A stretch of 64,000 nucleotides of DNA, from NCBI GenBank assembly GCA_964371355.1, contig CAYJMG010000004.1, positions 89,368 through 153,367 of the forward strand, written 5' to 3'. Positions within the stretch are counted from its first letter, which is position 1. Every line of letters begins with the position of its first letter. The notes beneath the pieces are model-generated. The model worked only from the letters and a program-made list of their open reading frames with translations. It did not search any database and was not told the origin of the DNA. Shown here piece by piece: positions 25,332-34,695 of this stretch. The DNA is from JACRBR01 sp964371355 (GTDB lineage: Bacteria > Chloroflexota > Dehalococcoidia > DSTF01 > JACRBR01). Both the position numbers and the translations under genes were made by a program.

Positions 25332-26585
25332 CTATTGGGCGCGGACCGCGGCGACATCGACACCTTCGGACGCGACGACGCGGATGTGGAGCAGGTTGCC
25401 GGGCTCGAAATCGGCGTTCACGGGCACGTGGATGTCGACCCAGGCGCCATCCTTCGCGTCGAACGGCGCGGCGCCGAGGAGCACGAACTCGCCCGATGCG
25501 GAGCGGTCGTGCGCCGTCTGGATCTCGCCGCGGCCGCCAGCGAGCGTCACGGTTACGCCAGCAGGCGGCTCGTCGCAACGCACGTAGATGTCCCCCACGC
25601 CCGTCGCGTGGCGGGCGAGGCGCCCCGCAACAGTTACAGGGTCGAGCCAGCCCATCTGGAAGTGCAGCGCGTCATTCTCGCCGACCACAGCGTACGAGTC
25701 GCGCGGCCGGGCATACATGGTGAGGTGGCCGGAGGCGAAGATGGACGGCGGAAAGTGCCAGCGGAACGGCGCGGAGGTCTTGCGGGCGCGCAGGAAGAGA
25801 TGGAAACGGTAGTGACCGTGCGTGATGCGCGCGAGGATGCGGTTGGCGAACTCGTTGGCCGCAGTGTGGAGCAGGCCCCGGCGCGGGTAGATGTCGTGGT
25901 CCCGCATGCGTTCGATCTCGAAACCGCAGCCGGCGACGAGGCCGCGCAGCTCGGCGTAGGTGTACTCGCGCAAGTGGCGGGAGCCGGCGAAAGGCGAGCC
26001 GAGGTGGTAGGGGTCGTAGAGATTCCGGCCACGGGCGAGGGCGACGAGGTTGTCGAAGCGGGAGACGTTGGGGGTAGTGAGGATCATCGCGCCACCGGGC
26101 TTCAGCACGCGGTGGATCTCACTGAGCGTGTGGACAGGGTTCTCGACGAGGTGCTCGATGACCTCGCAGAAGACGATGAGGTCGAATGTGTTGTCGTCGT
26201 AGGGGAAGCGATCGTGCTCGACGTCGAAGCAGTCGCACCGAAAGGTCTGCTGCTCGCCAAGGGCCTCGCTGTGCAGCTCGGAGACGATTTCAGCGCTGCC
26301 GTCGGCGGCGGAGCCGGTGCAGGTGAGGTCGTAGTTGCGGAGCTTGCGCAGCAGCAGGGAGATGTTGAATGGCGGGCCGCCGAGCTCGAGCGCGCGGCCA
26401 CGCACACCGGGCTGCGGCACGTAATCGAGGATCCGCTGCCAGAGCGGAACGCCGCCTTCCACCATCGCTTCCTTGATGTCGTCGCGGCGGAGCGGCGAGG
26501 CGAAGCTCTTGATGTAGGCCTCGAGCGACGCCGCGTCGCGTTCGTCGACACCGGGCGCACGCAACGGAGATTGCGGTCTCGTCAT
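25332..26585 (-). CDS. class I SAM-dependent methyltransferase with C-terminal beta domain
   Basis: 417 residues. The first ~250 contain a methyltransferase: motif I-like ALELGGPPFNISLLL, the acidic motif DNTFDLIVFCEVIEHL and LKPGGAMILTTPN. After ~290 comes a beta-rich, Ig-like tail (LHIRVVASEGVDVAAV at the end) with no enzyme motif. This layout suggests methylation of a glycan or lipid-linked substrate. It is divergent from a second methyltransferase starting 128 bp away. Confidence 0.8.
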   Translation of the reverse strand: MTRPQSPLRAPGVDERDAASLEAYIKSFASPLRRDDIKEAMVEGGVPLWQRILDYVPQPGVRGRALELGGPPFNISLLLRKLRNYDLTCTGSAADGSAEIVSELHSEALGEQQTFRCDCFDVEHDRFPYDDNTFDLIVFCEVIEHLVENPVHTLSEIHRVLKPGGAMILTTPNVSRFDNLVALARGRNLYDPYHLGSPFAGSRHLREYTYAELRGLVAGCGFEIERMRDHDIYPRRGLLHTAANEFANRILARITHGHYRFHLFLRARKTSAPFRWHFPPSIFASGHLTMYARPRDSYAVVGENDALHFQMGWLDPVTVAGRLARHATGVGDIYVRCDEPPAGVTVTLAGGRGEIQTAHDRSASGEFVLLGAAPFDAKDGAWVDIHVPVNADFEPGNLLHIRVVASEGVDVAAVRAQ

Positions 26586-26712
26586 GGGTGGATTAGATAG
26601 GCGTGGCGGCCAGGAGGCAAACCCGCGATGCCCGGCGTATGGTACGTTCGAACCGTGCGGGGCAAAGGGGGCGTATGTTAGCCTCAACGTGGCAGGGGTC
26701 TTGGAAGGACAC

Positions 26713-27447
26713 ATGGTCAGCGCGCCCGACCGGGCGGAAGTGGCTCTCGGCAATCCCAGCTTCGTCTGGCGGTTCGGACAGGACCGCCGTCTGGATCTGA
26801 TCCGGCGGTACGCGCCGCTGGAAGGCGCACGCATCCTCGATATCGGGTGTGGCCTGGGCGTGTACGTACGCAAGTTCCGCGAGTTCAGCGACCGCGTCTG
26901 CGGCATCGATATCGACGCGAAGCGGCTGCGCGAAGGAGCGAAGACAACGCCCGGCCTGATGCTCGCCGTCGGCGAGAACCTGCCGTTCCCCGACAACAGC
27001 TTCGACGTCGTGGTGCTGAACGAGGTCATCGAACATGTCCGGGATGACCGCGAGACGATGGGCGAGGCATTCCGGGTGATCCGGCCCGGGGGACACATCG
27101 TGGTGTACGCGCCGAACCGGCTCTATCCGTTCGAGACGCACGGCATCTACCTGGGGAAGCGCTTTGTGTTCGGGAACATCCCGTTCGTGAACTGGCTGCC
27201 GAGCCCGCTGCGCAACCGGCTGGTGCCGCACGCGCGGGCGTACACGAAGAGCGGCATCCGGCGCACGTACAGGGACCTGTCGGCGCACGTCGACGTAGAA
27301 TCGTACGTGTACCCCGGGTTCGACAACATCGTCGCCCGGCGAAAACGCCTGGGGCGATTGCTGCGCGCGGTGCTGTACAGGGCCGAGCGGACGCCGCTAA
27401 AGGTGTTCGGGCTCTCGCACTTCGTGGTGCTGGAGAAGCCGGCGTAA
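26713..27447 (+). CDS. class I SAM-dependent methyltransferase
   Basis: 244 residues. Motif I is ILDIGCGLGVYV, motif II CGIDID, and VVLNEVIEHVRDD then VIRPGGHIVVYAPN are the later motifs of the Methyltransf_11/UbiE-like fold. The C-terminal part is basic and lacks membrane helices. GGAAGGA lies ~7 nt before the ATG at 26713, which decides the start over an upstream one. It lies 61 bp before the penicillin-binding protein gene on the same strand; substrate unknown. Confidence 0.82.
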   Translation: MVSAPDRAEVALGNPSFVWRFGQDRRLDLIRRYAPLEGARILDIGCGLGVYVRKFREFSDRVCGIDIDAKRLREGAKTTPGLMLAVGENLPFPDNSFDVVVLNEVIEHVRDDRETMGEAFRVIRPGGHIVVYAPNRLYPFETHGIYLGKRFVFGNIPFVNWLPSPLRNRLVPHARAYTKSGIRRTYRDLSAHVDVESYVYPGFDNIVARRKRLGRLLRAVLYRAERTPLKVFGLSHFVVLEKPA

Positions 27448-27508
27448 GCGGGGACAGGGCGGACGGGCAGGCCGCGAGCCCGGCGTGGCGGCGCGGCAGG
27501 AGGAAGAG

Positions 27509-30346
27509 TTGGCACGCAATTTCGCGACACGCAGACTGCTGCGCAATCGTCTTCGCAACGGCCACGGCGGCAACGGCGACCGCGTGACGTTTCCCTGGTA
27601 CCTGCAGGTTGCCATCGCGCTGGTGGGGCTGGGCGTCGTGGCGCTCTCGGTCGGCGCTGGGACGACGTACGGCGTGTACCGCTACTACGCGAACGGGCTG
27701 CAGTCGCCCAACGAAGTGATCGCGAGCCAGCCGTCGGGCGGGGCGCAGATCTTCGACCGGCACGGCAAGCTGCTGTACGAATACGTCGACGACCGGTCGG
27801 GACTGCGACAGCCGGTGAAGCTGGAGGACATCTCTCCGTACCTCATCGCGGCGACCATCTCGACCGAAGACTTCAGCTTCTGGTCGAACGAGGGCGTGAA
27901 CCTGCGCGGGCTGGCGCGCGCCGGGCTGGAGCAGGCGGGGCTGCGGGACTCGGGCGGCGCGACGACGACGGGCGGCAGCTCGATCACGCAGCAGCTCGTG
28001 AAGAACATCTACATCCCGGAAGAGGACCGCGCGAAGCGGTCGTACAAGCGGAAGCTGAAGGAGACCATCTACGCGCTGGAGCTGACGAAGAAGTACGACA
28101 AGAACCAGATCCTGGAGTGGTACCTGAACCAGATCTCCTACGGCGGGATCTACAACGGCGTGCAGGCTGCGTCGCTGGGTTACTTCGGGAAGCCCGCGAG
28201 CGACCTGACGCTGGAGGAGGCGGCGCTCCTGGCGGGCATCCCCGCCTACCCATCGGCGTACGAGCCAATCAACAACCCGGAGCGCGCGACCGAGCGTCGG
28301 AACGAGGTGCTGCGGCTCATGCAGTCGCGCAACCGCACGACAGTCGACTTCCTGGGCGAGGAGATGAAAGCGTCGTGGTTCCAGGTGAGCCAGGACAACG
28401 ACCGGACCGTAAACGTCCCCGACGTGCAGTTCTATCTTGCGACGGTGGCGCCGCTGAACATCGTGCCGCAGCGGTTCCCCGTACAGGCGCCGCACTGGGT
28501 GTTCAACTACATCCAGCCGCAGATCGAAGCGCTGTACGGGAAGGAAGCGCTGTACCGCGGTGGGCTGCGGATCACGACCACGCTCGACCTGGACCTGCAG
28601 GCGAAAGCGCAGGAGGCGCTGGAGACGTGGATCAGCGAGTTCGAGGGGTCGGCGCAGGGGCACAACGGCGCGCTGGTGGCGATGGACCCGCGGACGTCGG
28701 AGGTCCTGGTGTACGTGGGGTCGAGGGACTACTTCTCCGACCAGTACTACGAGGACTGCGACTGCGTGTTGGCAGGCAGAAACGACAACGCGGGCTCGCC
28801 GAACTCGCCGGGATCGACGCTCAAACCGTTCACCTATGCGGCCGCGTTCGAGAACCTGGGATGGGGGCCAGAGACGGAGATCCTGGACTCCGAGGTCTCG
28901 TACCCCGACGCCGATGGGGAGTTGTTCACGCCGCGGAACCCCAGCGGCAACTTCCAGGGCCCGATCAGCGTGCGGAACGCGCTGGGCAACTCACTGAACA
29001 TCCCCGCGTTCAAGACCGCGCTCTACGTCGGCGTGGACAACGTCGTGTCGGAGTACAAGAAGTTCGGGATGACGACGCTGGACGGCCGGAGCTACGGGCC
29101 TTCGGTGACGCTGGGCGGTGTCGACGTAACCCTGGCGGACGTGACGTACGCGTACACGGTGCTGGCTTCCGGCGGCATGATGCGGGGCGTGGCCACCACC
29201 AAGAGCCTGGAGGAGGGCAACCGGAAGCTCGATCCGGTGTCGATCCTGCAGATCACGCGCGAGGGCGACGGGAGCGTGCTGTATCCGGATACGGAGGACC
29301 ACCGTGTGCAGGTGAAGGAGGAGCGCGTCGTGTCGCCGCAAGTGGCGTACATGATCCAGAACATCCTCTCCGACCCGAACGCCTTCTGCATCACCTACGG
29401 CTGCGGTTCGCTCTCGATCGGCCGGCAGTGGGGCGTGAAGACGGGCACCAGCGAGCCGTTCGAGACGCTACGGGCCATCGGCGAGACGTGGACGTACGGC
29501 TTCACGCCGGAGCTGGTGGCAGGCGTCTGGGCGGGAAACAGCGACAACTCGCCGATGTACAACATCACGTCGACCTCGATCTCGTACCGGGCGGTGCGCG
29601 ACTTCATGATGGAGGCTCTGGAGGACGTGCCTGCCGGCACGTTCGAGCGCCCGGGCGGGCTGTCGGAAATCGAGACGTGCACACCTTCCGGGTTGAAGGC
29701 GGGCAAGACCTGTGGGCGGAAGGTGAAGAACCTGCTGCCGACGGAGACGGCGCCGGCGAAGGACGATGACTGGTGGAAGCCGGTGAAGATCGACATCCGC
29801 AACGGCCTGCTGGCAACCGAGCTGACCCCGCCGCAGTACGTACAGGAGCGCTTCAGCTTCACCGTCCCCGACGGCCTGAGCAGCTTCGCGAAGGCGCAGG
29901 CGGAGGAGTGGCGCAAGTTCTTGGCGGCCGGCGCGGCGCCGACCGAACGCAGCGGGGGTCAGACCGACGCCATCATCCTGGGGCCGCGCAAGGGCGACCG
30001 GGTGCGGGGCGTAGTGCAGATCGTCGGGAAAGCCGACGCCGCCGACCTCATCGCGTACCGGGTGGAGTACGGGCTGGGCGACCCGCCGCTGGGCTGGACG
30101 GTGATCCTCCGCTCGGAGCAGCGGCAGCCGGGCGGCGGACTGGCGCTGTGGGATGTGGATGACCTGCCATCGGGCACGTACTCCCTGCGCGTCGTCATGG
30201 AGACGAAGGACCACGGCGAGCTGGTGTCGAATACGATCACGGTCCTCGTGGGCAACGCCCCGAGCGGCCGCGCAACCGCGACTCCGAAACCAGGCTCAGT
30301 GCCAACACCCATACCGACGTACGTATTCGAGGACGGGAACTTCTGA
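27509..30346 (+). CDS. class A penicillin-binding protein (PBP1A-type)
   Basis: 945 residues from TTG 27509, which has AGGAGG five bases upstream; a GTG at 27485 would add eight residues. A short cytoplasmic tail and one transmembrane helix (VAIALVGLGVVALSVGAG) are followed by a GT51 transglycosylase (ISTEDFSFW with the catalytic Glu, GGSSITQQLVKN) and a transpeptidase with SxxK in SPGSTLKPF, SxN in GNSLNIPAF and KTGTSE. The last ~90 residues form a fibronectin-like/Ig-like tail ending in a Thr-Pro stretch. It polymerises and cross-links peptidoglycan at the outer face of the membrane. Confidence 0.93.
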   Translation: MARNFATRRLLRNRLRNGHGGNGDRVTFPWYLQVAIALVGLGVVALSVGAGTTYGVYRYYANGLQSPNEVIASQPSGGAQIFDRHGKLLYEYVDDRSGLRQPVKLEDISPYLIAATISTEDFSFWSNEGVNLRGLARAGLEQAGLRDSGGATTTGGSSITQQLVKNIYIPEEDRAKRSYKRKLKETIYALELTKKYDKNQILEWYLNQISYGGIYNGVQAASLGYFGKPASDLTLEEAALLAGIPAYPSAYEPINNPERATERRNEVLRLMQSRNRTTVDFLGEEMKASWFQVSQDNDRTVNVPDVQFYLATVAPLNIVPQRFPVQAPHWVFNYIQPQIEALYGKEALYRGGLRITTTLDLDLQAKAQEALETWISEFEGSAQGHNGALVAMDPRTSEVLVYVGSRDYFSDQYYEDCDCVLAGRNDNAGSPNSPGSTLKPFTYAAAFENLGWGPETEILDSEVSYPDADGELFTPRNPSGNFQGPISVRNALGNSLNIPAFKTALYVGVDNVVSEYKKFGMTTLDGRSYGPSVTLGGVDVTLADVTYAYTVLASGGMMRGVATTKSLEEGNRKLDPVSILQITREGDGSVLYPDTEDHRVQVKEERVVSPQVAYMIQNILSDPNAFCITYGCGSLSIGRQWGVKTGTSEPFETLRAIGETWTYGFTPELVAGVWAGNSDNSPMYNITSTSISYRAVRDFMMEALEDVPAGTFERPGGLSEIETCTPSGLKAGKTCGRKVKNLLPTETAPAKDDDWWKPVKIDIRNGLLATELTPPQYVQERFSFTVPDGLSSFAKAQAEEWRKFLAAGAAPTERSGGQTDAIILGPRKGDRVRGVVQIVGKADAADLIAYRVEYGLGDPPLGWTVILRSEQRQPGGGLALWDVDDLPSGTYSLRVVMETKDHGELVSNTITVLVGNAPSGRATATPKPGSVPTPIPTYVFEDGNF

Positions 30347-30369
30347 GGCTGCGGCGGTGCGTCTGCGCG

Positions 30370-32415
30370 TCAGTCCGTCAGGGGGAACGTGACCGATACA
30401 ACGGGCGCGGGCGGGACGTAGGCGTAGTCGGCGTGCGCGAGGTTGGTGATCGTGACGGTGATCGGTCGCGCGGGCTGGTCACCGGGGACGAGGACGAGGG
30501 CGCAGACGCCGCCCTGCGCGGTGTCACACTGACTGACCCGCACCGACGCTTCGGGCGCGTCGCCGGGAGCGGCGGCCCCAGACCACACGGCTGATACCTT
30601 CGCACCGGCGAGCGGCCTGCCTGACGGGTCGACGACCGTCACCAGCAGCGACAACGCGCCGTCGAGTTCGCTGGGCACGGAGGCGCTCACGCGCATGACG
30701 CCGGCGGACGGTGGCGGCGCCGGCTCCGGCTCCGCCGCGCGGCGCCCAGGGTGCAGCGCACTCTCGTAGACGACGACCGCCGCCAGCCACGCGCCGTCGC
30801 GCGCGATCGACGTCCCGCTCGTCGCCTCATCGTCGGCGAGCGTGAAGCCGCGACGGAAACCGGACGCGACGCCCTGGACCGGCGCGGTGCGCGGCCACTC
30901 CCAGATCGACCACGGCATGACGGCTCGCGTGTTGCCGCCTGTGTCGCTGCCCGCGATGAACGATGCCGCCTCGATCGGCGAGAGGCCACTCGCGCCCGCG
31001 ACGCGCACGGACGGCGCGCCGGGATTGAGGCCGGTGATCCAGAGGATGCTGGCCGTCGCGGGCTGCTCTAGCTCTTCGTCGCCGGTCATGTCCGCAAGGT
31101 AGACGGCGTCGATCGCGCGGGCGAGGAACCACTCGTTGCCGATGACGGCGCCGTCGCCCTCGCCGAGCAGCGGGTCGGTCTCGACGGCGTCCCACTGGTC
31201 GGCCGGCGCGTCACCGGTCGACGGATCGGTGACGCCGGGCGGGACGACGCCGAAGGGGTTTCGTTCGAGCATGTCGCGGTACTGCGCGGCAGCGTCGGCG
31301 GCGGCCCCGGCCCACTGGTGGCGGTCGGGGTGGTCGGGCAGGCTCTTCCAGAGCGCGTACATCGTCTCGAAATGCGGCATGGGGTCGAAGCTGTAGCGCT
31401 CCATCGTGCGCAGGTCGTACTCCGGGGCGAACTCGCCCACGATGCGGACGGCGCGGTCCAGCTGGCCGAGGTCGCCGGCGTACCGGTAGAGGTCGAGGGC
31501 GACGGCGGCCTCGAGTTGCGGGCTGTACGCGTCTGGCGCGTTCTCCTGCAGCCACGTTTCGGCGAGCTTCGCGAAGCGGTACGCGCGGTCGGCCTTCGAC
31601 GGATCCTCGCGCTGAAAGAGCGCGGCGTAGCGGGCGAGGGCCCCGGCGGCCGCGGCTGTGTCCGCGGCGTCATCGCCGGCCGAGTCGCCGCCCGCGTAGG
31701 GGCGCTGCGGCGACGCGTGCGATACCTCGCCGGTCGCTGGATCCGTGAGCAGCAGCAGGTAATCGGCCGCACGCTCGATGGCGTCGAGCGTACGGCGGCG
31801 CATGTCCTCCGTAATCGAGTTGCGGCGCTCGTCGTAGAAGAGCAGCAGCCCGTTGAGGAAGTGGGCGTGGGCCCAGGCGCCGCCCTCGCGCGTGTTCGAC
31901 TCGAAGAAGCCGTTGTCGAGGCCCGCTGGGGCGGCGCGGGCGGCGGCGGAGTCGAGCGCCAGCGGGACGTAGGTCGCGCGCGAGAGGAGGAAGTCGTCGA
32001 TGCGGAACGGGCGCGTGGCGAGCGCGACGTCGGGCGCCTCGACCATCACGCGGTAGGTGCCGGGCTTCGTGACGGCGGAGAAATCGGCCTCCCAGACGGG
32101 GATGCCCCAGCCCGTGCCGACGTACGAGGCCGTACCAGAAGCCGCCTGGCTGCCGCGATGGTCGACGAGGCGCCAGCGAAAGGCGAGGCCGGTCTGTGGC
32201 TGGATGGACGTGTCGTTCAGGCGGACGAGCAAGCGTTTCGTGGCGGCGGCGTCGTACCCCAGCGTGCTGTACAGCAGCGTGTAGGTCGCGTCGCCGGTCG
32301 TGTAGGTGCCGGGGATCTCTACCTTGTCGGCTCTGCCGAACGGATCAAGCGCGCACGCGGCGGCCGCGATCGTCACGGCAACCAACACGACTGTAAGCAA
32401 CGCGCGACGCATCAT
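30370..32415 (-). CDS. GH9-like lipoprotein (Ig-like N-domain plus alpha/alpha barrel)
   Basis: 681 residues. Signal peptide with AAAC lipobox. Residues ~35-135 form an Ig-like domain resembling the GH9 N-terminal module (KPGTYRVMVEAPDVA, then FRIDDFLLSRATY). Then comes a mostly helical domain (~140-560) with RNPFGVVPPG and ITGLNPGAPSVRVAG, echoing GH9 NPFG motifs. The usual GH9 Asp motif (DAGD) is not visible, so activity is doubtful. A C-terminal Ig-like domain ends the protein. Convergent with the PBP gene, 23 bp apart. Confidence 0.6.
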   Translation of the reverse strand: MMRRALLTVVLVAVTIAAAACALDPFGRADKVEIPGTYTTGDATYTLLYSTLGYDAAATKRLLVRLNDTSIQPQTGLAFRWRLVDHRGSQAASGTASYVGTGWGIPVWEADFSAVTKPGTYRVMVEAPDVALATRPFRIDDFLLSRATYVPLALDSAAARAAPAGLDNGFFESNTREGGAWAHAHFLNGLLLFYDERRNSITEDMRRRTLDAIERAADYLLLLTDPATGEVSHASPQRPYAGGDSAGDDAADTAAAAGALARYAALFQREDPSKADRAYRFAKLAETWLQENAPDAYSPQLEAAVALDLYRYAGDLGQLDRAVRIVGEFAPEYDLRTMERYSFDPMPHFETMYALWKSLPDHPDRHQWAGAAADAAAQYRDMLERNPFGVVPPGVTDPSTGDAPADQWDAVETDPLLGEGDGAVIGNEWFLARAIDAVYLADMTGDEELEQPATASILWITGLNPGAPSVRVAGASGLSPIEAASFIAGSDTGGNTRAVMPWSIWEWPRTAPVQGVASGFRRGFTLADDEATSGTSIARDGAWLAAVVVYESALHPGRRAAEPEPAPPPSAGVMRVSASVPSELDGALSLLVTVVDPSGRPLAGAKVSAVWSGAAAPGDAPEASVRVSQCDTAQGGVCALVLVPGDQPARPITVTITNLAHADYAYVPPAPVVSVTFPLTD

Positions 32416-32783
32416 GCGGGGACTGTAGCGCGTCTGGAGCGAGGACCAAGAACCAGGGCGTAACGGTAGCGGAGCCGAGATTGCTCGGCAGAAACGGCAT
32501 GCGCGGGGCGGGGCAGCGTTTGTTTTGGAATTTCGCCTCCTCTCATCGATTTCGGGCGGGCGGCCCGAGGGCCGCTGGCGCTGGCCGTCGGGGCGACATT
32601 GCTCGGCACTTTTCGGTCTCCAACGCAGCTCCGGGCGCCGTGGAGCCGGCGCGGGATGAGGCGTCGAACCTTTGGCGTGGGGCGAGTGTAGGCGGGGTGC
32701 GGGGCGATCTCCAAGCGGGCCGGATCACTTTCGCGAAAAAAGGGCAAGGGGTCAGGGACGAATGGGAACGGAGCGTCTGTCCC

Positions 32784-32853
32784 TGTCCCCTGTGCGCTGT
32801 CCCCTGCCCCCTGTCCTCTGTCCTCTGTGAGCTGTCCCCTGTCCACTGCCTCC
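32784..32853. repeat. heptamer tandem repeat, 10 units
   Basis: Ten units in unbroken phase: TGTCCCC, TGTGCGC, TGTCCCC, TGCCCCC, TGTCCTC, TGTCCTC, TGTGAGC, TGTCCCC, TGTCCAC, TGCCTCC. On the minus strand these are the GNNNACA type (GGGGACA, GTGGACA). The array ends 3 bp before the -10 of the tRNA-Leu promoter, so the -35 position lies inside it. The rest of 32416-32783 has no gene I can support. Confidence 0.85.
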
Positions 32854-32856
32854 CGC

Positions 32857-32862
32857 TATAAT
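32857..32862 (+). promoter_or_regulatory. -10 box (TATAAT) of tRNA-Leu
   Basis: Perfect TATAAT 26 bp before the mature tRNA 5' end. The -35 region falls in the heptamer array and has no good TTGACA match. Confidence 0.6.
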
Positions 32863-32887
32863 GGGCCCGTTGCGCGAGAGCGCGCCC

Positions 32888-32974
32888 GTGCCGAGGTGGT
32901 GGAATAGGCAGACACGCCGTCTTGAGGGGGCGGTGCTCGCAAGGGCGTAGGAGTTCAAATCTCCTCCTCGGCAC
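32888..32974 (+). tRNA. tRNA-Leu (anticodon GAG)
   Basis: The acceptor stem GCCGAGG pairs with CCTCGGC; discriminator A and CCA are encoded. The anticodon stem CCGTC/GGCGG closes a TTGAGGG loop (GAG). A long variable arm (TGCTCGCAAGGGCG) marks a class II tRNA. The T-loop is GTTCAAATC. Confidence 0.96.
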
Positions 32975-33053
32975 CAACACGGAGACAACGCCGCCGGTAG
33001 CGAATACGCGTCCGCCCCCTGGGGCGGATTCTCATCGAGCGGCAGGAGAGCAA

Positions 33054-33080
33054 GTAGCCGCGGAGCTTTAGCTCCGCCGC
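33054..33080. repeat. GTAG-type REP palindrome
   Basis: GTAG followed by GCGGAGCT-TT-AGCTCCGC. It lies between the two tRNA genes. Another palindrome, CCGCCCC-CTG-GGGCGG, is ~35 bp upstream. Confidence 0.65.
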
Positions 33081-33130
33081 AGCGCCCGGGCCGAGGAGGT
33101 GCGTGCACTCGAGGCCCGAGTCGTGACCGG

Positions 33131-33204
<74 letters not shown>

Positions 33205-33219
33205 ATTTTTGAACCCGAG

Positions 33220-33256
33220 AACGGCTGGTTTTCCGCTTTGGAATCAGCCGTTTTCT
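33220..33256 (+). terminator. intrinsic terminator after tRNA-Cys
   Basis: AACGGCTG (33220-33227) pairs with CAGCCGTT (33245-33252), followed by TTCTT. Confidence 0.65.
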
Positions 33257-33400
33257 TGGTTTGACAGCAACGGTGACAGCAACCCCTGCGGACGCGCGCG
33301 GACGATCTCATGGGCGTCGGGCGAGGACGGCGTCCATCTGCCCCGGCGGGAGGGCGCCCTGCAGAACCGCTGCCGACGCGCCGAAGGCAGCGCACCTCGT

Positions 33401-34438
33401 TCAGTCGTCACGAAAGGCGTCGATGATCTGCTGCACGCGGGCGACGACATGATCCCCTCGCTCCGCCGGCGTCTCCCCGCTGCGGACGACGACCAGGTCG
33501 AGCGCCGGCACGACGAAAATGTACTGCCCCAGGTAGCCACCCGCGTAGAACGTGCCGAAGTCATCTCGCAGGAGCCACCAGTGTGCGCCATAACCGCGAT
33601 CGGTGCCGGTGGGCTGCGCAGGGGCGGGTGTCCTCCCATGGTCAACCCAGCCCTCGGGCAGCAGGCGCTGGCCACCCCAGAGGCCGTCACGCAAGTAGAG
33701 CAGGCCGAACTTCGCGAAGTCGCGCGGCGTGCAGAAGCAGAATGACGAAGCGATCCAGCTGCCGGAGACGTCGAACTTCGGCGTGGCGCTTGCCATGCCG
33801 ATGCGGTCGAACAGCTCCGTGCGAAGAAACCGGCCGTAAGCATCATGCGGGCCGACAATCTCTCGGATCATCCGCGAGATGATGTTGCTGGTGCCGCTTG
33901 AGTAGTTCGAGATCGTGTCCGGTACGTGGTCGAGGGGGAAGGCCGCCGCGAATGCGCCGGTATCGTCGGCGCCGGGCTGGAACAGCATCCTGATGACGTC
34001 GGACGCAGCGGTGTCGACGTAGTCCTCGGCAAACCGCAGTCCTGACGTCATATGCAACAACTGGTCGAGCGTGATGGCGGCACGCGGATCGCCGTCTTGG
34101 GCCCATTCCGGCGCCGCTGCCCGCTGCGCTACGCTCAGACGCCCCTGCCGCACCAGGACGCCGACCGCGGCGTGCAGCATGCTCTTCGCCATCGACCACG
34201 ACGGCTGCTGGTCGTTGGGGCTGACGCCGGCGGCGTAGCCTTCGGCGACGATGCGGCCGCGGTGCACGACGAGCAGGGCGTTGGTCCGGGATTCCAGTTC
34301 CGGCTGCGGCTCGGCGACGGCCTGTTCGACGAGGGATGACAGCCCTCTGCGTAGCGCATTCTTCGGCGGGCTGGCCTGCTCCCACGCCTCGGTCGGAAAC
34401 GCCACATCAGCGGGCTGTGGCTGCAGGGGGACGATCAT
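33401..34438 (-). CDS. beta-lactamase-fold serine hydrolase
   Basis: 345 residues of the class C beta-lactamase/DD-peptidase/esterase superfamily. The catalytic SxxK is S82-M-A-K85 (SWSMAKSM), the second motif is Y179-S-S (NYSSGTSN) and a third GYLGQY block stands where HxG/KTG would be. The overall pattern is closest to 6-aminohexanoate-dimer hydrolase or EstB-like enzymes, not to true resistance beta-lactamases. No signal peptide. It is the only gene in the segment bounded by tRNA-Cys repeats. Confidence 0.85.
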   Translation of the reverse strand: MIVPLQPQPADVAFPTEAWEQASPPKNALRRGLSSLVEQAVAEPQPELESRTNALLVVHRGRIVAEGYAAGVSPNDQQPSWSMAKSMLHAAVGVLVRQGRLSVAQRAAAPEWAQDGDPRAAITLDQLLHMTSGLRFAEDYVDTAASDVIRMLFQPGADDTGAFAAAFPLDHVPDTISNYSSGTSNIISRMIREIVGPHDAYGRFLRTELFDRIGMASATPKFDVSGSWIASSFCFCTPRDFAKFGLLYLRDGLWGGQRLLPEGWVDHGRTPAPAQPTGTDRGYGAHWWLLRDDFGTFYAGGYLGQYIFVVPALDLVVVRSGETPAERGDHVVARVQQIIDAFRDD

Positions 34439-34695
34439 GCTGATTCAACTCCATCCGTCTTGGGACGGCACCCTTGTACCACGCGCCCGCCGGCCAGGCA
34501 CCTGCGGTGGGGCGCTCGCCGCCACTGCGCGGGCAGCCCGAGCGCGCACTTAGAGGTGATGTTGCGATGCGTCGGAAAGGCGTGCGAATCTCCTCGAAGC
34601 CCGCCACCCGCCGGCGTGAGCGGATTGTTCGCTGCGCCACGCACCTAACCCCCATCGCCGGCTCGAATCCGGTCGTCGCCTCCAACGCCCTCGCT

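Noticed and set aside
33401..34438. Antibiotic-resistance beta-lactamase
   Set aside because: No signal peptide and motifs nearer to esterase/amide hydrolase members of the superfamily.
34407..34685. Minus-strand frame beginning MEATTGFEPAMGV
   Set aside because: Antisense of the partial tRNA-Cys repeat and its flank; overlaps the serine hydrolase upstream region and has no SD.
34647..34685. Second tRNA-Cys gene
   Set aside because: Only the 3' half is present; no D-arm, anticodon arm or 5' acceptor strand upstream.
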